Positions 17,159 to 27,161 are shown, numbered from the stretch's first letter. The stretch is DNA of 64,000 nt from Actinomycetes bacterium (GCA_025356335.1 JANXUF010000014.1:1-64000), one strand, 5' to 3'. Translations and numbers: made by a program. Notes: generated by a model from the sequence alone, not told the origin.

Positions 17159-17335
17159 GTGAGCAATGAAGAGTTTGGCCCAGCAGCAGCTGATCGTGCT
17201 CCGACTGCCGACGAGGAGCAGGAGGCAGAAGCTGCAGCCGAGCATGTCGATCTCGGCGAAGTCGGCGAGCACTACCGCGAGATGACCGAACTCGGAGCGA
17301 ACGTCAAGGGCGAGGGGCAGATCGAGCCCGAGTAG
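17159..17335 (+). CDS. Small acidic protein, unknown
   Basis: The 58-residue protein starts at GTG with a GAGGGAG ribosome site five bases upstream. It is Glu/Ala-rich in the middle (ADEEQEAEAAAEHVDLGE) and ends EMTELGANVKGEGQIEPE. The strong ribosome site and clean termination before the next gene support a real gene. The C-terminal motif looks conserved, but I cannot name a family. No membrane segment is seen. Confidence 0.6.
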   Translation: MSNEEFGPAAADRAPTADEEQEAEAAAEHVDLGEVGEHYREMTELGANVKGEGQIEPE

Positions 17336-17425
17336 CCGGCTGTCGGCTGCCGAACGACGGTTCGACGGGCGGCTGGTGACGGAATACCGAGACCCGATCG
17401 TCGCCGAATCGCCTACCGTTGCGTC

Positions 17426-18448
17426 GTGAACGAGCGGCTGGATACCTCGATCGACGAGATCGTCGAGACGACGAATTTCTCCGGTGCTGTTCACGTGTCT
17501 CGCCATGGCACCTTGATCTACGAGCGCGCCGCAGGGTTCGCCGACCGTGCGCACGGCATCGCCAACTCGGTCGACACACGATTCGGGACCGCCAGCGCAG
17601 CGAAAGGGTTCACGGCACTCGTCACGATGTCCCTCGTTGCCGACGGGCTGATCTCGCTGGACACCCGTGTCCGTGATGTCGTCGGTGAACTGCTGCCGGA
17701 AATCGACCCTGCCGTCACGGTCAGACACCTGTTGACGCACACCTCCGGCATCGGCGACTACCTCGAAGAGGGTCTGCTCGACGACATCGACGGCTACGCG
17801 ATGCCGATTCCGGTTCATCAGCTGGCAGCGATCGCCGACTACGTCGTGATTCTCGGCGGCCACCCGATGCGCTACCCGGTCGGTGAGCGGTTCGAATACA
17901 ACAACAGCGGATTCGTCGTACTGTCGCTGATCGCAGAATTGGTCAGCGGATCGACGTTCTACGACCTCGTCGCCGATCGCGTCTGCCGGCCGGCAGGGAT
18001 GGCTGCGACAGCATTCCTGCGTAACGACGAGCTACCCGGCACCGTCGCCTTCGGCTACATTCCCGTCGGCGACGTCTGGCGGACCAATCTCCTCCACCTT
18101 CCGGTCCGCGGCGCCGGCGACGGAGGGCTGACGTCCACCCTCGCCGACTTCGCCAAGTTCTGGCCGGCGCTGTTCGCCGGATCGATCCTGCCGGTGAAGG
18201 TGGTCGAAGAGATGGTTCGCGAGCATGTCGGAGATGCCGGCGAGTCACGCCGCTACGGCCTCGGCTTCTGGCTGCGTTCCGATCGCGACACCGTGATGCT
18301 CGAAGGCTACGACGCCGGCATTTCGTTCCGTTCCGCCTACGACCGCTCGTCCGAGCTGCTCTTCACGGTCGTGTCGAACACGTCCGCCGGTGCCTGGCCG
18401 ATCGCCAGGCTGCTCGGCGACCGACTCCCCGGACTGGCTGACGGCTGA
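17426..18448 (+). CDS. Beta-lactamase-fold serine hydrolase
   Basis: The 340-residue protein has class C beta-lactamase/DD-peptidase motifs: SAAK at 57-60 (Ser nucleophile and Lys), YNN at 158-160 and VRHLLTHTSGIGDY between them. There is no signal peptide, so it is cytoplasmic and more like esterases (EstB type) than a beta-lactamase. The third KTG-like box appears to be EGYDAGI or similar and is degenerate, which also favours an esterase role. It starts at GTG. It is probably monocistronic. Confidence 0.85.
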   Translation: MNERLDTSIDEIVETTNFSGAVHVSRHGTLIYERAAGFADRAHGIANSVDTRFGTASAAKGFTALVTMSLVADGLISLDTRVRDVVGELLPEIDPAVTVRHLLTHTSGIGDYLEEGLLDDIDGYAMPIPVHQLAAIADYVVILGGHPMRYPVGERFEYNNSGFVVLSLIAELVSGSTFYDLVADRVCRPAGMAATAFLRNDELPGTVAFGYIPVGDVWRTNLLHLPVRGAGDGGLTSTLADFAKFWPALFAGSILPVKVVEEMVREHVGDAGESRRYGLGFWLRSDRDTVMLEGYDAGISFRSAYDRSSELLFTVVSNTSAGAWPIARLLGDRLPGLADG

Positions 18449-18536
18449 CCGGTGAATGTCGCTCGTCGCCCCGACCCGACTGCCGCATCGTGGCTCGTAT
18501 GCCGATTGACCGGCCGGCGCCGGGCAGACTCGTCCG

Positions 18537-19421
18537 ATGGAACCGATCACCGGCACAGGCGTATGGGCAGCATCACTTCGATACGGGGACCCCGGGTCGT
18601 CTGCGGACGCCGCGGCTGAACTGCAGGGTCTCGGCTACACAGCCGCCTGGATGCCCGACGTCGGCGGTGACGTCTTCGCGGCCGTCGAGACCCTGCTACG
18701 GGCAACGACGTCGATGACGATCGCCACCGGCATCCTCAACCTGTGGATGCACACGCCGCAGGAGACTGCAGCCGAGCACGCTCGTCTCACGGCAGTCTAC
18801 GGTCAGCGTTTCCTGGTGGGCATCGGCGTCAGCCATGCCCGCCTCATCGACCACGACAATCCCGGCCGCTACAACAAGCCGCTCACGGCGATGGCCGACT
18901 TCCTCGACGGGCTCGACGCTGCACCGACGCCCTTGGCGACCGATGACCGTCTGCTGGCGGCGCTCGGACCGAAGATGCTGGAACTCGCCGGGAGTCGCAC
19001 CGCCGGCACTCACCCGTATCTCGTCACCCCGGAGCACACCGCCGGAGCACGAGCCGCTCTCGGGCCGAAGGCGTTGGTCGCCTCGGAGCAGGCCGTCGTA
19101 CTCGATTCCGATCCGTTGACGGCTCGTGAGACCGCCCGGTTGCACCTGGCGACCTACATCGGATTGCCGAACTACACGAACAACTGGAAACGCATCGGCT
19201 TCACAGACGACGACCTCGCCAACGGTGGGAGTGATCGTCTCGTCGACGCCTTCGTGGTGTGGGGGGACGAGCAGGCGATCCTCGACCGGGTGCAGGCGCA
19301 CCGCGATGCCGGTGCCGACCACGTCTGCATCCAGGTTCTCACCACGGAGCGGCTCGTCCACCCGCTCGAACAGTGGCGTGCGCTGGCACCGGTGCTGGTC
19401 GGCGACGTTCACCCGGCATGA
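18537..19421 (+). CDS. F420-dependent luciferase-like monooxygenase family enzyme
   Basis: The 294-residue TIM-barrel protein of the LLM superfamily has GLGYTAAWMPDVGGDVFAAVETLL near the N-terminus, IATGILNLWMHTPQETAAEHARL, and RFLVGIGVSHARLID, the usual substrate/F420 edge. The C-terminal IQVLTTE...EQWRALAPVL matches the actinobacterial subfamily sometimes annotated as TIGR03620. It should use coenzyme F420 as hydride carrier. It is transcribed toward the nitrogen cluster, 26 bp from the AtzH-like gene, and could be its first gene, but the link is weak. Confidence 0.8.
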   Translation: MEPITGTGVWAASLRYGDPGSSADAAAELQGLGYTAAWMPDVGGDVFAAVETLLRATTSMTIATGILNLWMHTPQETAAEHARLTAVYGQRFLVGIGVSHARLIDHDNPGRYNKPLTAMADFLDGLDAAPTPLATDDRLLAALGPKMLELAGSRTAGTHPYLVTPEHTAGARAALGPKALVASEQAVVLDSDPLTARETARLHLATYIGLPNYTNNWKRIGFTDDDLANGGSDRLVDAFVVWGDEQAILDRVQAHRDAGADHVCIQVLTTERLVHPLEQWRALAPVLVGDVHPA

Positions 19422-19447
19422 GGTGATCGTGTGCCAAGGTGGGATCC

Positions 19448-19819
19448 ATGACGGCTGCATCCGACATCGACGAAGTGACGGCCCTCTCGGTCGCCTATGA
19501 GGCAGCACTCCGCCGGCACGATATCGAGGCGATGAACGGGGCCTTCTGGAACGATCCGCACGTTCTGCGGTTCGGGGTCGGCGACATGCAATACGGGTAC
19601 GACGAGGTCCTCGCCTGGCGCGCCGCAGCCACGCCGGTCGATCCCGCCCGCACGATGCTCACTCGGCATGTCGTGGCATTGGCAGATGGTGTCGTCGCCG
19701 TCGACATCACCTTTTCGGATACGGACAGCAGCCACCTCGGACGGCAGTCGCAGACGTGGGTGCATCGTGCGGATGGGTGGAAGATCGCACGCGCCCACGT
19801 TTCATTGATCCCACGCTGA
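19448..19819 (+). CDS. AtzH/HpxZ-like NTF2-fold protein
   Basis: The 123-residue protein has the AtzH/HpxZ pattern: ALRRHDIEAMNGAFWNDPHVLRFGVGD, YGYDEVLAWRAA, TRHVVALADGVVAVDITF and GRQSQTWVHRADGWKIARAHVSL. AtzH acts with the AtzE amidase in carboxybiuret hydrolysis; HpxZ sits in oxalurate clusters. The ATG at 19448 has an AAGGTGGG ribosome site; a GTG at 19439 is possible. It lies at the head of the ureide cluster. Its partner here is uncertain because no AtzE/AtzG pair is present; AtzF at 27158 is the only amidase. Confidence 0.8.
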   Translation: MTAASDIDEVTALSVAYEAALRRHDIEAMNGAFWNDPHVLRFGVGDMQYGYDEVLAWRAAATPVDPARTMLTRHVVALADGVVAVDITFSDTDSSHLGRQSQTWVHRADGWKIARAHVSLIPR

Positions 19820-19900
19820 GCGCCTGATTCTGACTCGATCGTCGCTTTCCGAGTTCGAACACCTCCGTCGGGCACGAGTCCGGACGTTCATGTAACGGTC

Positions 19901-19922
19901 TGTATACAAAGGTGTGCACACC
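19901..19922. promoter_or_regulatory. Two palindromic operators upstream of the GntR gene
   Basis: TGTATACA (19901-19908) is a perfect GTA/TAC palindrome of the type bound by FadR/GntR regulators. Two bases later comes a perfect 12-bp palindrome GGTGTGCACACC (19911-19922). Both lie 31-53 bp before the regulator start and are good candidates for autoregulation and control of the ureide operon. Confidence 0.5.
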
Positions 19923-19953
19923 GGCGAAACAGAACGTCTCTACGGTCACCTGT

Positions 19954-20703
19954 ATGAGCCGCAAGGGGCAGAGTTCCGACAAACTTCGTGAGGGCGTCAC
20001 GCCGTCGCCGACTCGGGGCGTCGAGGGGTCGCGGGGCGATCAGGCTTACAGGATGCTCAAGACCCGCCTGTTGATGGGGGAGTTCCCGCTCAACGTGCGC
20101 CTCGGCGAGGAGAAGTTGGCGGCGATGATCGATGTCTCGCGAACGCCGATTCGTGAAGCGCTCAAACGGCTGCAGGCCGAGGGACTGGTCGGCGCGCACG
20201 TCGACGGCGGCTATCAGCCGGTCGTTCCCGACGTCACCGTGATGCGCCATCTCTACGAGGTCCGCGCCGGGCTCGAACTGCAGGCGCTGCAACGCCCGGG
20301 CCGGATGGGGACGCGACATGATCCGGCGATCATCGAGCCGTTGCGCGACCAGTGGAAGGCGCTGTCGCTCGGCCAGTTGCCGGACGCCGATCCGAACTTC
20401 GTGCTGCTCGACGAGTCGTTCCACATTGCACTCGCCAAGGCTGCGAACAACGACGTTGCCGTGGATTTTCTCCGCCAGGTCAACGAACGCATCCGCCTCG
20501 TCCGGATGCACGACTTTCTCTCGCAGCCGCGGATCGAGACGACGATCGCCGAACATCTACATCTCGTCGAACTGGTGCTCGTCGGCGACATCGTCAATGC
20601 CGAAGCTGCTTTCACCCAACATCTCGGCGACTCGATGGCAGTCGTCGAAGAACGTGTTCGAGGCGCCATCGTGCGCATGCTCACCGGAGGTGCCCTGTCA
20701 TGA
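19954..20703 (+). CDS. GntR-family regulator with FCD ligand domain
   Basis: The 249-residue protein has a winged helix ([51 protein letters not shown]) and an all-helical FCD domain. The FCD domain shows [24 protein letters not shown] and [12 protein letters not shown], where the His and Asp residues usually bind a metal that holds a carboxylate ligand. An N-terminal tail of about 30 polar residues precedes the fold. The stop overlaps the ABC ATPase start (ATGA), so it is the first gene of the transporter operon. It likely responds to a pathway compound such as allophanate or biuret. Confidence 0.85.
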   Translation: MSRKGQSSDKLREGVTPSPTRGVEGSRGDQAYRMLKTRLLMGEFPLNVRLGEEKLAAMIDVSRTPIREALKRLQAEGLVGAHVDGGYQPVVPDVTVMRHLYEVRAGLELQALQRPGRMGTRHDPAIIEPLRDQWKALSLGQLPDADPNFVLLDESFHIALAKAANNDVAVDFLRQVNERIRLVRMHDFLSQPRIETTIAEHLHLVELVLVGDIVNAEAAFTQHLGDSMAVVEERVRGAIVRMLTGGALS

Positions 20704-22283
20704 CCGCCCTACTCGAAGCCCGCAACATCACCAAGCGTTTCGGCTCGTTGATCGCCAACGACAACGTCGACCTGACGATCCAGCATGGCGAGGTCCATGC
20801 CGTGCTCGGGGAGAACGGCGCCGGCAAATCAACGTTGATGAAGGTGCTCTACGGCCTCTACCAGGCCGAGGAGGGGACGATCAGCATCGACGGCACGTCC
20901 GTCGCGCTGACGTCGCCGTCTGTCGCCAGAGAGAACGGTATCGGCATGGTCTTCCAGGACCTGCGCCTCGTTCCGGCCTTGACCGTGCTGGAGAACATCA
21001 GCCTGGCGTTGCCGCTCCACGGCATCCGTCTCGACCGCAAGGCGCTTGTTGTGCGAATCGAGGAGGCAGCCGAGCAATATGGGCTTGGCGTCGATCCGGC
21101 GGCGACGGTTCGTGACCTGTCGATCGGCGAGCGCCAGCGCGTCGAGATCCTCAAGGTGCTGCTCGCCGGTTCTCGACTGGTCATCCTCGACGAACCGACG
21201 AGCCTGCTCGCCCCGCAGGAGGTCGATCAGCTGTTCGCCGGGCTCAACGCGTTGAAGGCCGACGGGCTGTCGGTGGCGATCATCACCCACAAGCTCGCAG
21301 AATCACGGGCGATCGCCGACAGGCTGACGGTGCTGCGCGGTGGAAAGCTGATCGTCGGAGCGGCGTTGCCGAGCGAGATGAACGATGCCGAGTTGATCGA
21401 GGCGATGGTCGGCCGCAGCGTCGCTGCGCTGCCGTCCGACCGCGCATCGACGCCGGAGGATGCCACGGTGGCCCTGCGGATGGAGGGTGTCGGTCTGCGT
21501 GACACCCGACGAGGCGTCCTGCTCGACGACGTCGACCTCGAGATCCGCAGCGGCGAACTCGTCGGCGTCGCCGGCGTCGCCGGCAACGGACAGCTGGAAT
21601 TGTACGAAGTGGCGATGGGCCTGAAAGCACCGACGTCCGGCACGTTGACGGTTGCCGGGGTCGTCGTGACCCGGGCCGACCCTTCGGGGTTCATCGCCGC
21701 CGGTGTCGTCGGCGTGCCGGAGGATCCGCTCAGGGACGCCGTCGTGCCAGGCCTGACCGTTCACCACCACGTCGGCCTCGACGTGCTGCGCCAGGTGCGC
21801 AAGGGGCTCGGTCTCGACTGGGCCAAGGTTCGCCAGCGGTATCGGGAACGCAACGACGCCAGCCAGCTGCGTGGCGCAGACGGCGAGCGTCCGCTCGCTT
21901 CGTTGTCAGGGGGCAACATCCAGCGGGTGATGCTCGTCAGGGCGATCGCCGGCGACGCCACGCTGGTCGTCGCCGCCTATCCGAGCCGCGGCCTCGACAT
22001 CGCCACGACGCGACGAACCCAGGAGTTGCTGCTCGAACGCAGGGCGAGCGGTGCCGGAGTGCTACTGATCAGTGAGGACCTCGACGAATTGTTCGAGATG
22101 TCCGACCGCGTCGCCGTGATGCACGGCGGTCGTGTCGTCGGCATCGTCGATCCGCACACCACGGATCGCTACACCGTCGGGCGGATGATGCTCGGCGCCG
22201 ACGAACATGCCTCTGATTCGGAATCGGACTCGGACTCGGACAATGGGTTTGGCATCGACGAGCTGGATCGGGGTGCGGCATGA
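20700..22283 (+). CDS. ABC transporter ATPase, two nucleotide-binding domains
   Basis: The 527-residue protein has two ABC domains. Domain 1 has GENGAGKST (Walker A), [11 protein letters not shown] (signature) and [12 protein letters not shown] (Walker B). Domain 2 has [10 protein letters not shown] (degenerate Walker A), [11 protein letters not shown] and [13 protein letters not shown], the usual changed Walker B of this class. Domain layout and neighbours match the BMP-type nucleoside/ureide importers (YufO/NupO class). The C-terminus carries a Ser-Asp repeat coded by tandem GACTCG hexamers. Start and stop both overlap neighbours by four bases. With the two permeases and the lipoprotein it forms one importer. 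Confidence 0.9.
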   Translation: MTALLEARNITKRFGSLIANDNVDLTIQHGEVHAVLGENGAGKSTLMKVLYGLYQAEEGTISIDGTSVALTSPSVARENGIGMVFQDLRLVPALTVLENISLALPLHGIRLDRKALVVRIEEAAEQYGLGVDPAATVRDLSIGERQRVEILKVLLAGSRLVILDEPTSLLAPQEVDQLFAGLNALKADGLSVAIITHKLAESRAIADRLTVLRGGKLIVGAALPSEMNDAELIEAMVGRSVAALPSDRASTPEDATVALRMEGVGLRDTRRGVLLDDVDLEIRSGELVGVAGVAGNGQLELYEVAMGLKAPTSGTLTVAGVVVTRADPSGFIAAGVVGVPEDPLRDAVVPGLTVHHHVGLDVLRQVRKGLGLDWAKVRQRYRERNDASQLRGADGERPLASLSGGNIQRVMLVRAIAGDATLVVAAYPSRGLDIATTRRTQELLLERRASGAGVLLISEDLDELFEMSDRVAVMHGGRVVGIVDPHTTDRYTVGRMMLGADEHASDSESDSDSDNGFGIDELDRGAA

Positions 22284-23396
22284 CTGCCATCGTCCAACCC
22301 GGCATGCCGGTAGAAGGCGCAGCGACAGGCGGTGACGGCGACAAGCCGTCTGCGGACAGCCGCCTGTCCGCTGCCGCCGATCGGCTGGAACGGCTCAGCG
22401 GTCCGGGACGCATCCTCGCCGCGCTCGTCGGCGCGCTCATCCTCTTCGGGCTGATCATGGTCCTCAAAGGAACGAACCCGTTCACCGCCTACAGGGACAT
22501 GGTGGCGTCGTCGTTCGGCAGCTGGGACTCGCTCGGCAGCATCCTCGTCCGGGCGACGCCGATCATCCTCGCAGCACTCGCCGTCGCCGTTCCAGCCCGC
22601 GCCGGACTGATCAACGTCGGTGGCGAGGGTCAGTTGATCATGGGAGGTATCGCCGGTATCGCCGTCTCTCAATGGATCAACGGCGCGCTGCCCGGCCCAC
22701 TGACACTGGTGCTGATGGTCGTCGGCGCCGCCGTCGCCGGTGCCGCATGGGCCGGCTTCGCAGCGATGCTGCGTCAGCTCGTCGGCATCAGCGAGTCGGT
22801 CACCACGCTGCTGCTCAACTATGTCGCCCTCGACCTCATGTACTACCTGATCTACGACACGTGGAAGGATCGCAACGGCACCGGTCAGCCGACGACGAAG
22901 GCGCTGCCCCTCGACGAACGACTGCCGCTGATCTTCGGCAGGGTGCACATCGGTATCCTCATCGCCCTCGGCGCAGCGCTGCTCGTCGGGGCTCGTCTTC
23001 GCCGTCACCTCATGGGGTTTCCGGCTGCGGGTCGTCGGCGGCAACGCTGAAGCGGCAAGGCGCTCCGGGCTTCGAGTCGGGTTCCTGCTGATCTCGGCGA
23101 TGGCCGTCGGTGGAGGGCTCGCCGGCATCGGCGGACTGACGCAACTCGCCGGAGCCGAGTTCAAACTGCGCTCCGGATTCATCGTCGGCTACGGCTACGT
23201 CGGCTTCCTCGCCAGCTGGCTCGGCAGACACAGACCGCTGTACGTCGTGATGTCGGCACTCGTGCTGTCGGCGATCGTCATCGGCGGCGACAGCCTGCAG
23301 ATCGACAGCCAACTGCCGGCCGCCAGCGTCAATGTACTGCTGGCGCTCGTGTTGCTGATGGTGTTCGGGTTCGGTCAGAGAAAGGCAAGGGCATGA
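22280..23396 (+). pseudogene. ABC transporter permease, one apparent frameshift
   Basis: The first frame (22280-23050) gives ILFGLIMVLKGTNPFTAYRDM, AVAVPARAGLINVGGEGQLIMGGIAG and the EAA-like loop, and runs to ARLRRHLMGF. The second frame resumes at VVGGNAEAARRSGLRVG and runs to the end. Removing one T from TTT at 23018-23020 joins them (GFRLRVVGGN) and gives 371 residues, typical of BMP-type permeases (YufP/NupP). Total length is one base over a multiple of three. The protein is otherwise intact with about 8-10 helices. A sequencing error in the base run is as likely as a real mutation. Confidence 0.8.
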
Positions 23397-24310
23397 GTCT
23401 GCTCAGCGAAGTGCTCACCGGCGGGATCACCGGCGGAACGTCGATCCAGTTCGCCGCCCAGGGCGAATCGATCTCCGAACGCGGTGGCGTCGTCAACCTC
23501 GGCACGGAAGGCTCGATGCTGTGTGGCGCGCTGGCCGCCTACGCCATTGCCTCGAAGACCGGCCACCCGTGGTTCGGCGCCATGGCGGGTGCCATCGCCG
23601 GGGGTTTGCTGGCCTTCGTCCACGCCTATTTCGTGCTCAGCCGTAAGGCCAACCAGTTGGCGACAGGACTCGTCGTCCTGTTCCTCGGCCTCGGTCTGAC
23701 CTCGCTGTTCGGCGTCGACTACGTTCAGGCGCTCGCGCCGTCGTTCCGTTCGACGGCGATCCCGCTGCTCAGCAGGATTCCGTTCATCGGGGCCATCGCC
23801 TTCAAGCAGGACATGCTCGTCTATCTGTCCTATGTGCTGATGCCGTTGAGCTACTGGATCATCTTCCGCAGCCGCTGGGGAGTCCTGCTCCGGGCCGCAG
23901 GAGAACGCAGCGAGGTGCTCACCGCCCACGGCCACGGGGTCATCTCGATCCAGTACATCGCTGTCGTCGTCGGTGGCATGCTCGCCGGGCTCGGCGGCGC
24001 CCACCTGTCGATCGCCTACACCAACTCGTGGTTCGAGAACATGGTGCAGGGCCGAGGTTTCGTCGCCGTCGCCGTCGTGATGTTCGCCGCTCGACAACCG
24101 TTCAAGGTCGCAGCCGGCTCGTATCTGTTCGGTGCGGCGCTGGCACTGTCACCGGCGTTGCAATCACGGGGCTACGGCATCAACCAGTACGCCCTCGACG
24201 CCGTCCCCTACGTCGTCACGATCGTCGTGCTCATCGCCCTCGGGCGGCGGCAGTCGAACCAGATCCCGGAAGGCCTGTCGAAGGTCTTCGAGGCGTCCAT
24301 CGCCGGCTGA
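23393..24310 (+). CDS. ABC transporter permease (second subunit)
   Basis: The 305-residue membrane protein has about eight to ten helices and the NupQ/YufQ-type marks. These are the SIQFAAQGESISERGGVVNLGTEGSML N-terminal motif, a cytoplasmic SRWGVLLRAAGERSEVLTAHGHGVISIQYIAVVVGGML coupling loop, and GRGFVAVAVVMFAARQPFKV. Its ATG overlaps the previous stop by four bases. It pairs with the 22280 permease to form the membrane channel of the ureide importer. Confidence 0.9.
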   Translation: MSLLSEVLTGGITGGTSIQFAAQGESISERGGVVNLGTEGSMLCGALAAYAIASKTGHPWFGAMAGAIAGGLLAFVHAYFVLSRKANQLATGLVVLFLGLGLTSLFGVDYVQALAPSFRSTAIPLLSRIPFIGAIAFKQDMLVYLSYVLMPLSYWIIFRSRWGVLLRAAGERSEVLTAHGHGVISIQYIAVVVGGMLAGLGGAHLSIAYTNSWFENMVQGRGFVAVAVVMFAARQPFKVAAGSYLFGAALALSPALQSRGYGINQYALDAVPYVVTIVVLIALGRRQSNQIPEGLSKVFEASIAG

Positions 24311-24436
24311 TCCCCAGCCCACAACCGGAGCACGCGCAGCCGTTGGTTCGACGCGGCCTCGAACCGTTCCCACCAGCCACCACCACAGCAATCACCCCCT
24401 TCACCCACAATCACCACACCGAAAGACAGAGGATCC

Positions 24437-25696
24437 GTGAACATCCGACGACTCATACCCCTTGCCGCTGCTGCGGCCGTCCTGATGGCGGCCTGCGGCT
24501 CGTCCGCCAAGACGACGACGAGTGCGACGACCCTTGCGCCGGCTACGCCAACAGCGGGCACGACCGGCACGACAGCGGGCACGACCGGCACGGCAGCGGC
24601 TTCGACCGCCGGAACGACAGCGGGCAGCGCCGCTGCCATCCCGACGGGCAACGGGCCCGGCAAGGACGCCAAGACGATCGGCTTCATCTTCGTCGGCCCG
24701 AAGGACGACTTCGGCTACAACCAGGCGGCCTATGCCGGCAGTCAGGCTGTCGCCAAGGCGCACCCGAACATCAAGGTGCTCACCGCCGAGAACGTGCCGG
24801 AGGACGACAATGCCACCCGCGTGATGGAGAAGATGATCTCCGACGGGGCGACGCTGATCTTTGCCACCTCGTACGGTCACCTCGACCCAGCGCTGAAGGT
24901 CGCCGCCGCACATCCGAACGTCGTCATCGTCCAGCAGGGCAACGTCATCAGCGGCACCGTCCCGCCGAACGTCGGCACCTACTTCGGCACGGTATACGAG
25001 CCGGTGTATCTCGCCGGTATCGCCGCCGGCGCAGCGACGAAGTCGAACAAGCTCGGCTACGTCTACGCCTTCCCGATCCCGCAGACGATCGCCAACATCA
25101 ACGCCTTCGAACTCGGCGCCAAGCTGTCGAACCCGAAGGCCGAGACCTACGCCGTCAACACGTCGGCGTGGTGCGATCCGGCCAAGCAGGCGCGGGCCGC
25201 CAGCAGCCTCTTCGCCCAAGGCATCGACGTCATCACCCAGCACCAGGACTGCACGGCGACGATCACCAAGGCCGCCGAGGCGGCAGGCAAGATGGTCGTC
25301 GGCTACCACGCAGATGCCTCGTCGCTCGCCCCGAAGGGCTGGATCACCGGTTCCGAATGGGCGTGGGGCGACCTCTACAACCAGATCGTCGATACGGTCG
25401 TCGCCGGCGGTTTCACGGGTTCGAAGTTCAACGCCAACTACCGGGTCGGCTACAAGGACGGCGCCAACCCGTTCGTCCAATCGAAGTTCGGGCCGTCGGT
25501 CACCGACGCCACGAAGGCCTTGATCGCCACTCAGTTGAAGCTCATCTCGACGACCGGCTCACCGTTCACCGGGCCGATCCTCGCCCAGGACGGCAGCACG
25601 CTCTTCGCCGCCGGCGCAGCACCAGCATACGCCGACATCGAGTCGAAGAACACCGCCTTCGTGCAGGGCGTCGTCGGTCAGATCCCGAAGGGCTGA
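24437..25696 (+). CDS. BMP-family substrate-binding lipoprotein
   Basis: The 419-residue protein starts at GTG after a GAGGATCC ribosome site. It has a lipoprotein signal: MNIRRLIP, a hydrophobic core and the lipobox LMAAC, with Cys at about residue 20. A Thr/Gly/Ala-rich linker with a tandem AGTTGT repeat follows. The mature part matches the BMP/PnrA-like fold (PF02608): TIGFIFVGPKDDFGYNQAAYAG, DDNATRVMEKMISDGATLIFATSYG, and GVDVITQHQDC-type ligand loops. It captures the solute for the importer. The neighbours suggest a ureide such as biuret, but the family usually binds nucleosides. Confidence 0.9.
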   Translation: MNIRRLIPLAAAAAVLMAACGSSAKTTTSATTLAPATPTAGTTGTTAGTTGTAAASTAGTTAGSAAAIPTGNGPGKDAKTIGFIFVGPKDDFGYNQAAYAGSQAVAKAHPNIKVLTAENVPEDDNATRVMEKMISDGATLIFATSYGHLDPALKVAAAHPNVVIVQQGNVISGTVPPNVGTYFGTVYEPVYLAGIAAGAATKSNKLGYVYAFPIPQTIANINAFELGAKLSNPKAETYAVNTSAWCDPAKQARAASSLFAQGIDVITQHQDCTATITKAAEAAGKMVVGYHADASSLAPKGWITGSEWAWGDLYNQIVDTVVAGGFTGSKFNANYRVGYKDGANPFVQSKFGPSVTDATKALIATQLKLISTTGSPFTGPILAQDGSTLFAAGAAPAYADIESKNTAFVQGVVGQIPKG

Positions 25697-25753
25697 ACCC
25701 TCACATGCCGGTCGGGTCGGCGTGCAGCTGACCCGACCGGCGGGGTCCGACCG

Positions 25754-26450
25754 ATGAATACCTCCCATGTTTCCGACACCGTTCCGTACCCGTGGCCGTA
25801 CGACGGCGAGCTCGATCCGAAGCGCACGGCACTGCTGATCTGCGGTGCCCAAACGGCGATTGCTGCGCCGTGCCAACATCGCCCCGGGTGCTCGACCGCA
25901 TCCTCTCCCTCGCCTTCGCTGTGCGGGCCTGCGGCGGCACCGTCATATGGCTACGCCACGGCTCGACAGCCGATCTGGCACGACGTGACGGGCGGGCATT
26001 CCTACCCAGGCGGCAGACACGCGGTTGGCGTCTGACAACGACACCGTTCCCAGAGGATCTGCTCGTGGACAGCGCCGGCTGGGACGGATGCTTCGGTTCC
26101 GATCTCGACAACACGTTGAGAGTCCGCGGCATCCGCACGATCGTCATCGGCGGTTTCGCCAGCGAGGTCACCGTCGACTCGACCGTCAGGACGCTCAACG
26201 ACCAGGGCCACGATGCCTGGTGCTGACCGATTGCTGCGCCCCACTCGACGACAGCCTCGGAGCGAGAGCGCACGCCAGCCTGACGATGTCCGGCGGCATC
26301 TTCGGTGCCCTCGGCACATCCGTCGCGTTCGTCGCTGCGCTCGACTCCGCCGGCCGACGTTCCACAGACCCACGTTTCACAGACCCGCTGCCCAACACGT
26401 CCGCACCTGATATCTCGACACCTGACACTTCGCTCAAGGAGACCGCCTGA
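25754..26450 (+). pseudogene. Isochorismatase-fold paralogue without catalytic residues, frameshifted
   Basis: Three frames in order encode one isochorismatase-type protein. It begins PYPWPYDGELDPKRTALLICGAQTAI, as biuret hydrolase does, and ends TMSGGIFGALG. Joining needs one base restored near 25867 and one near 26217; the corrected length is 232 residues. All three catalytic positions of the cysteine hydrolase are changed: Asp to Gly (LICGAQ), Lys to Ser (LVDSAG) and Cys to Thr (SEVTVDS). If the frameshifts are errors, this would be an inactive paralogue made with the active enzyme at 26450. Alternatively it is a decaying duplicate. Stop and next start overlap (TGATG). Confidence 0.7.
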
Positions 26451-27161
26451 TGAACACCGGCACCGTTGATTCGACGCCATACGCCTGGCCGTACGACGGC
26501 GTCATCGCCCTGCGCACACCGCCCTCATCTGCATCGACTGGCAGGTCGACTTCTGCGGGCCTGGCGGCTACGTCGACACGATGGGTTACGACCTCGGCCT
26601 GACCCGCGCCGGGCTCGGCCCGACCGCCCAGGTGCTGGCCGCCGCACGCGCCGCCGGGTGGATGGTCATCCACACACGGGAAGGTCATCGCACCGATCTC
26701 TCCGACTGCCCGCCGAACAAGTTGTGGCGGTCGAAGAACATCGGCGCCGGCATCGGTGACGTCGGCCCCTGCGGGCGCATTCTCGTCCGCGGTGAACCCG
26801 GCTGGAACATCGTTCCCGAGGTCGCCCCGATCGACGGTGAGCCGATCATCGACAAGCCAGGCAGGGGCGCGTCTATGCGACAGACCTCGAGCGGCTGCTG
26901 CGGCGACACGGCATCACCCACATCGTGTTCACCGGCATCACGACGGACGTCTGCGTCCACACGACGATGCGCGAGGCGAACGACCGCGGCTACGAATGCC
27001 TGATCCTCAGCGACTGCACCGGCGCCACCGACCCGGCGAATCACGAGGCTGCACTGAACATGGTGAAGATGCAGGGCGGCGTCTTCGGCGCCGTCGCCTC
27101 ATCGATCGAACTACTCGCGGCGATGGGCCCGCACACCGCGGAAAGCGGTGCCGCCACGTGA
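26450..27161 (+). pseudogene. biuH: Biuret hydrolase-like cysteine hydrolase, two apparent frameshifts
   Basis: The sequence closely follows biuret amidohydrolase (BiuH, isochorismatase superfamily): [54 protein letters not shown] and [21 protein letters not shown]. The catalytic Asp (ICIDWQ), Lys (IIDKPG) and Cys (TDVCVHT) are all present. Two single-base gaps interrupt it, near 26508-26520 and near 26867 (GGCGGC read as GGCGC). Corrected length is 237 residues, normal for BiuH, which hydrolyses biuret to allophanate. The TGA at 27159-27161 overlaps the atzF GTG start. A triuret or other ureide substrate is possible. Confidence 0.75.
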
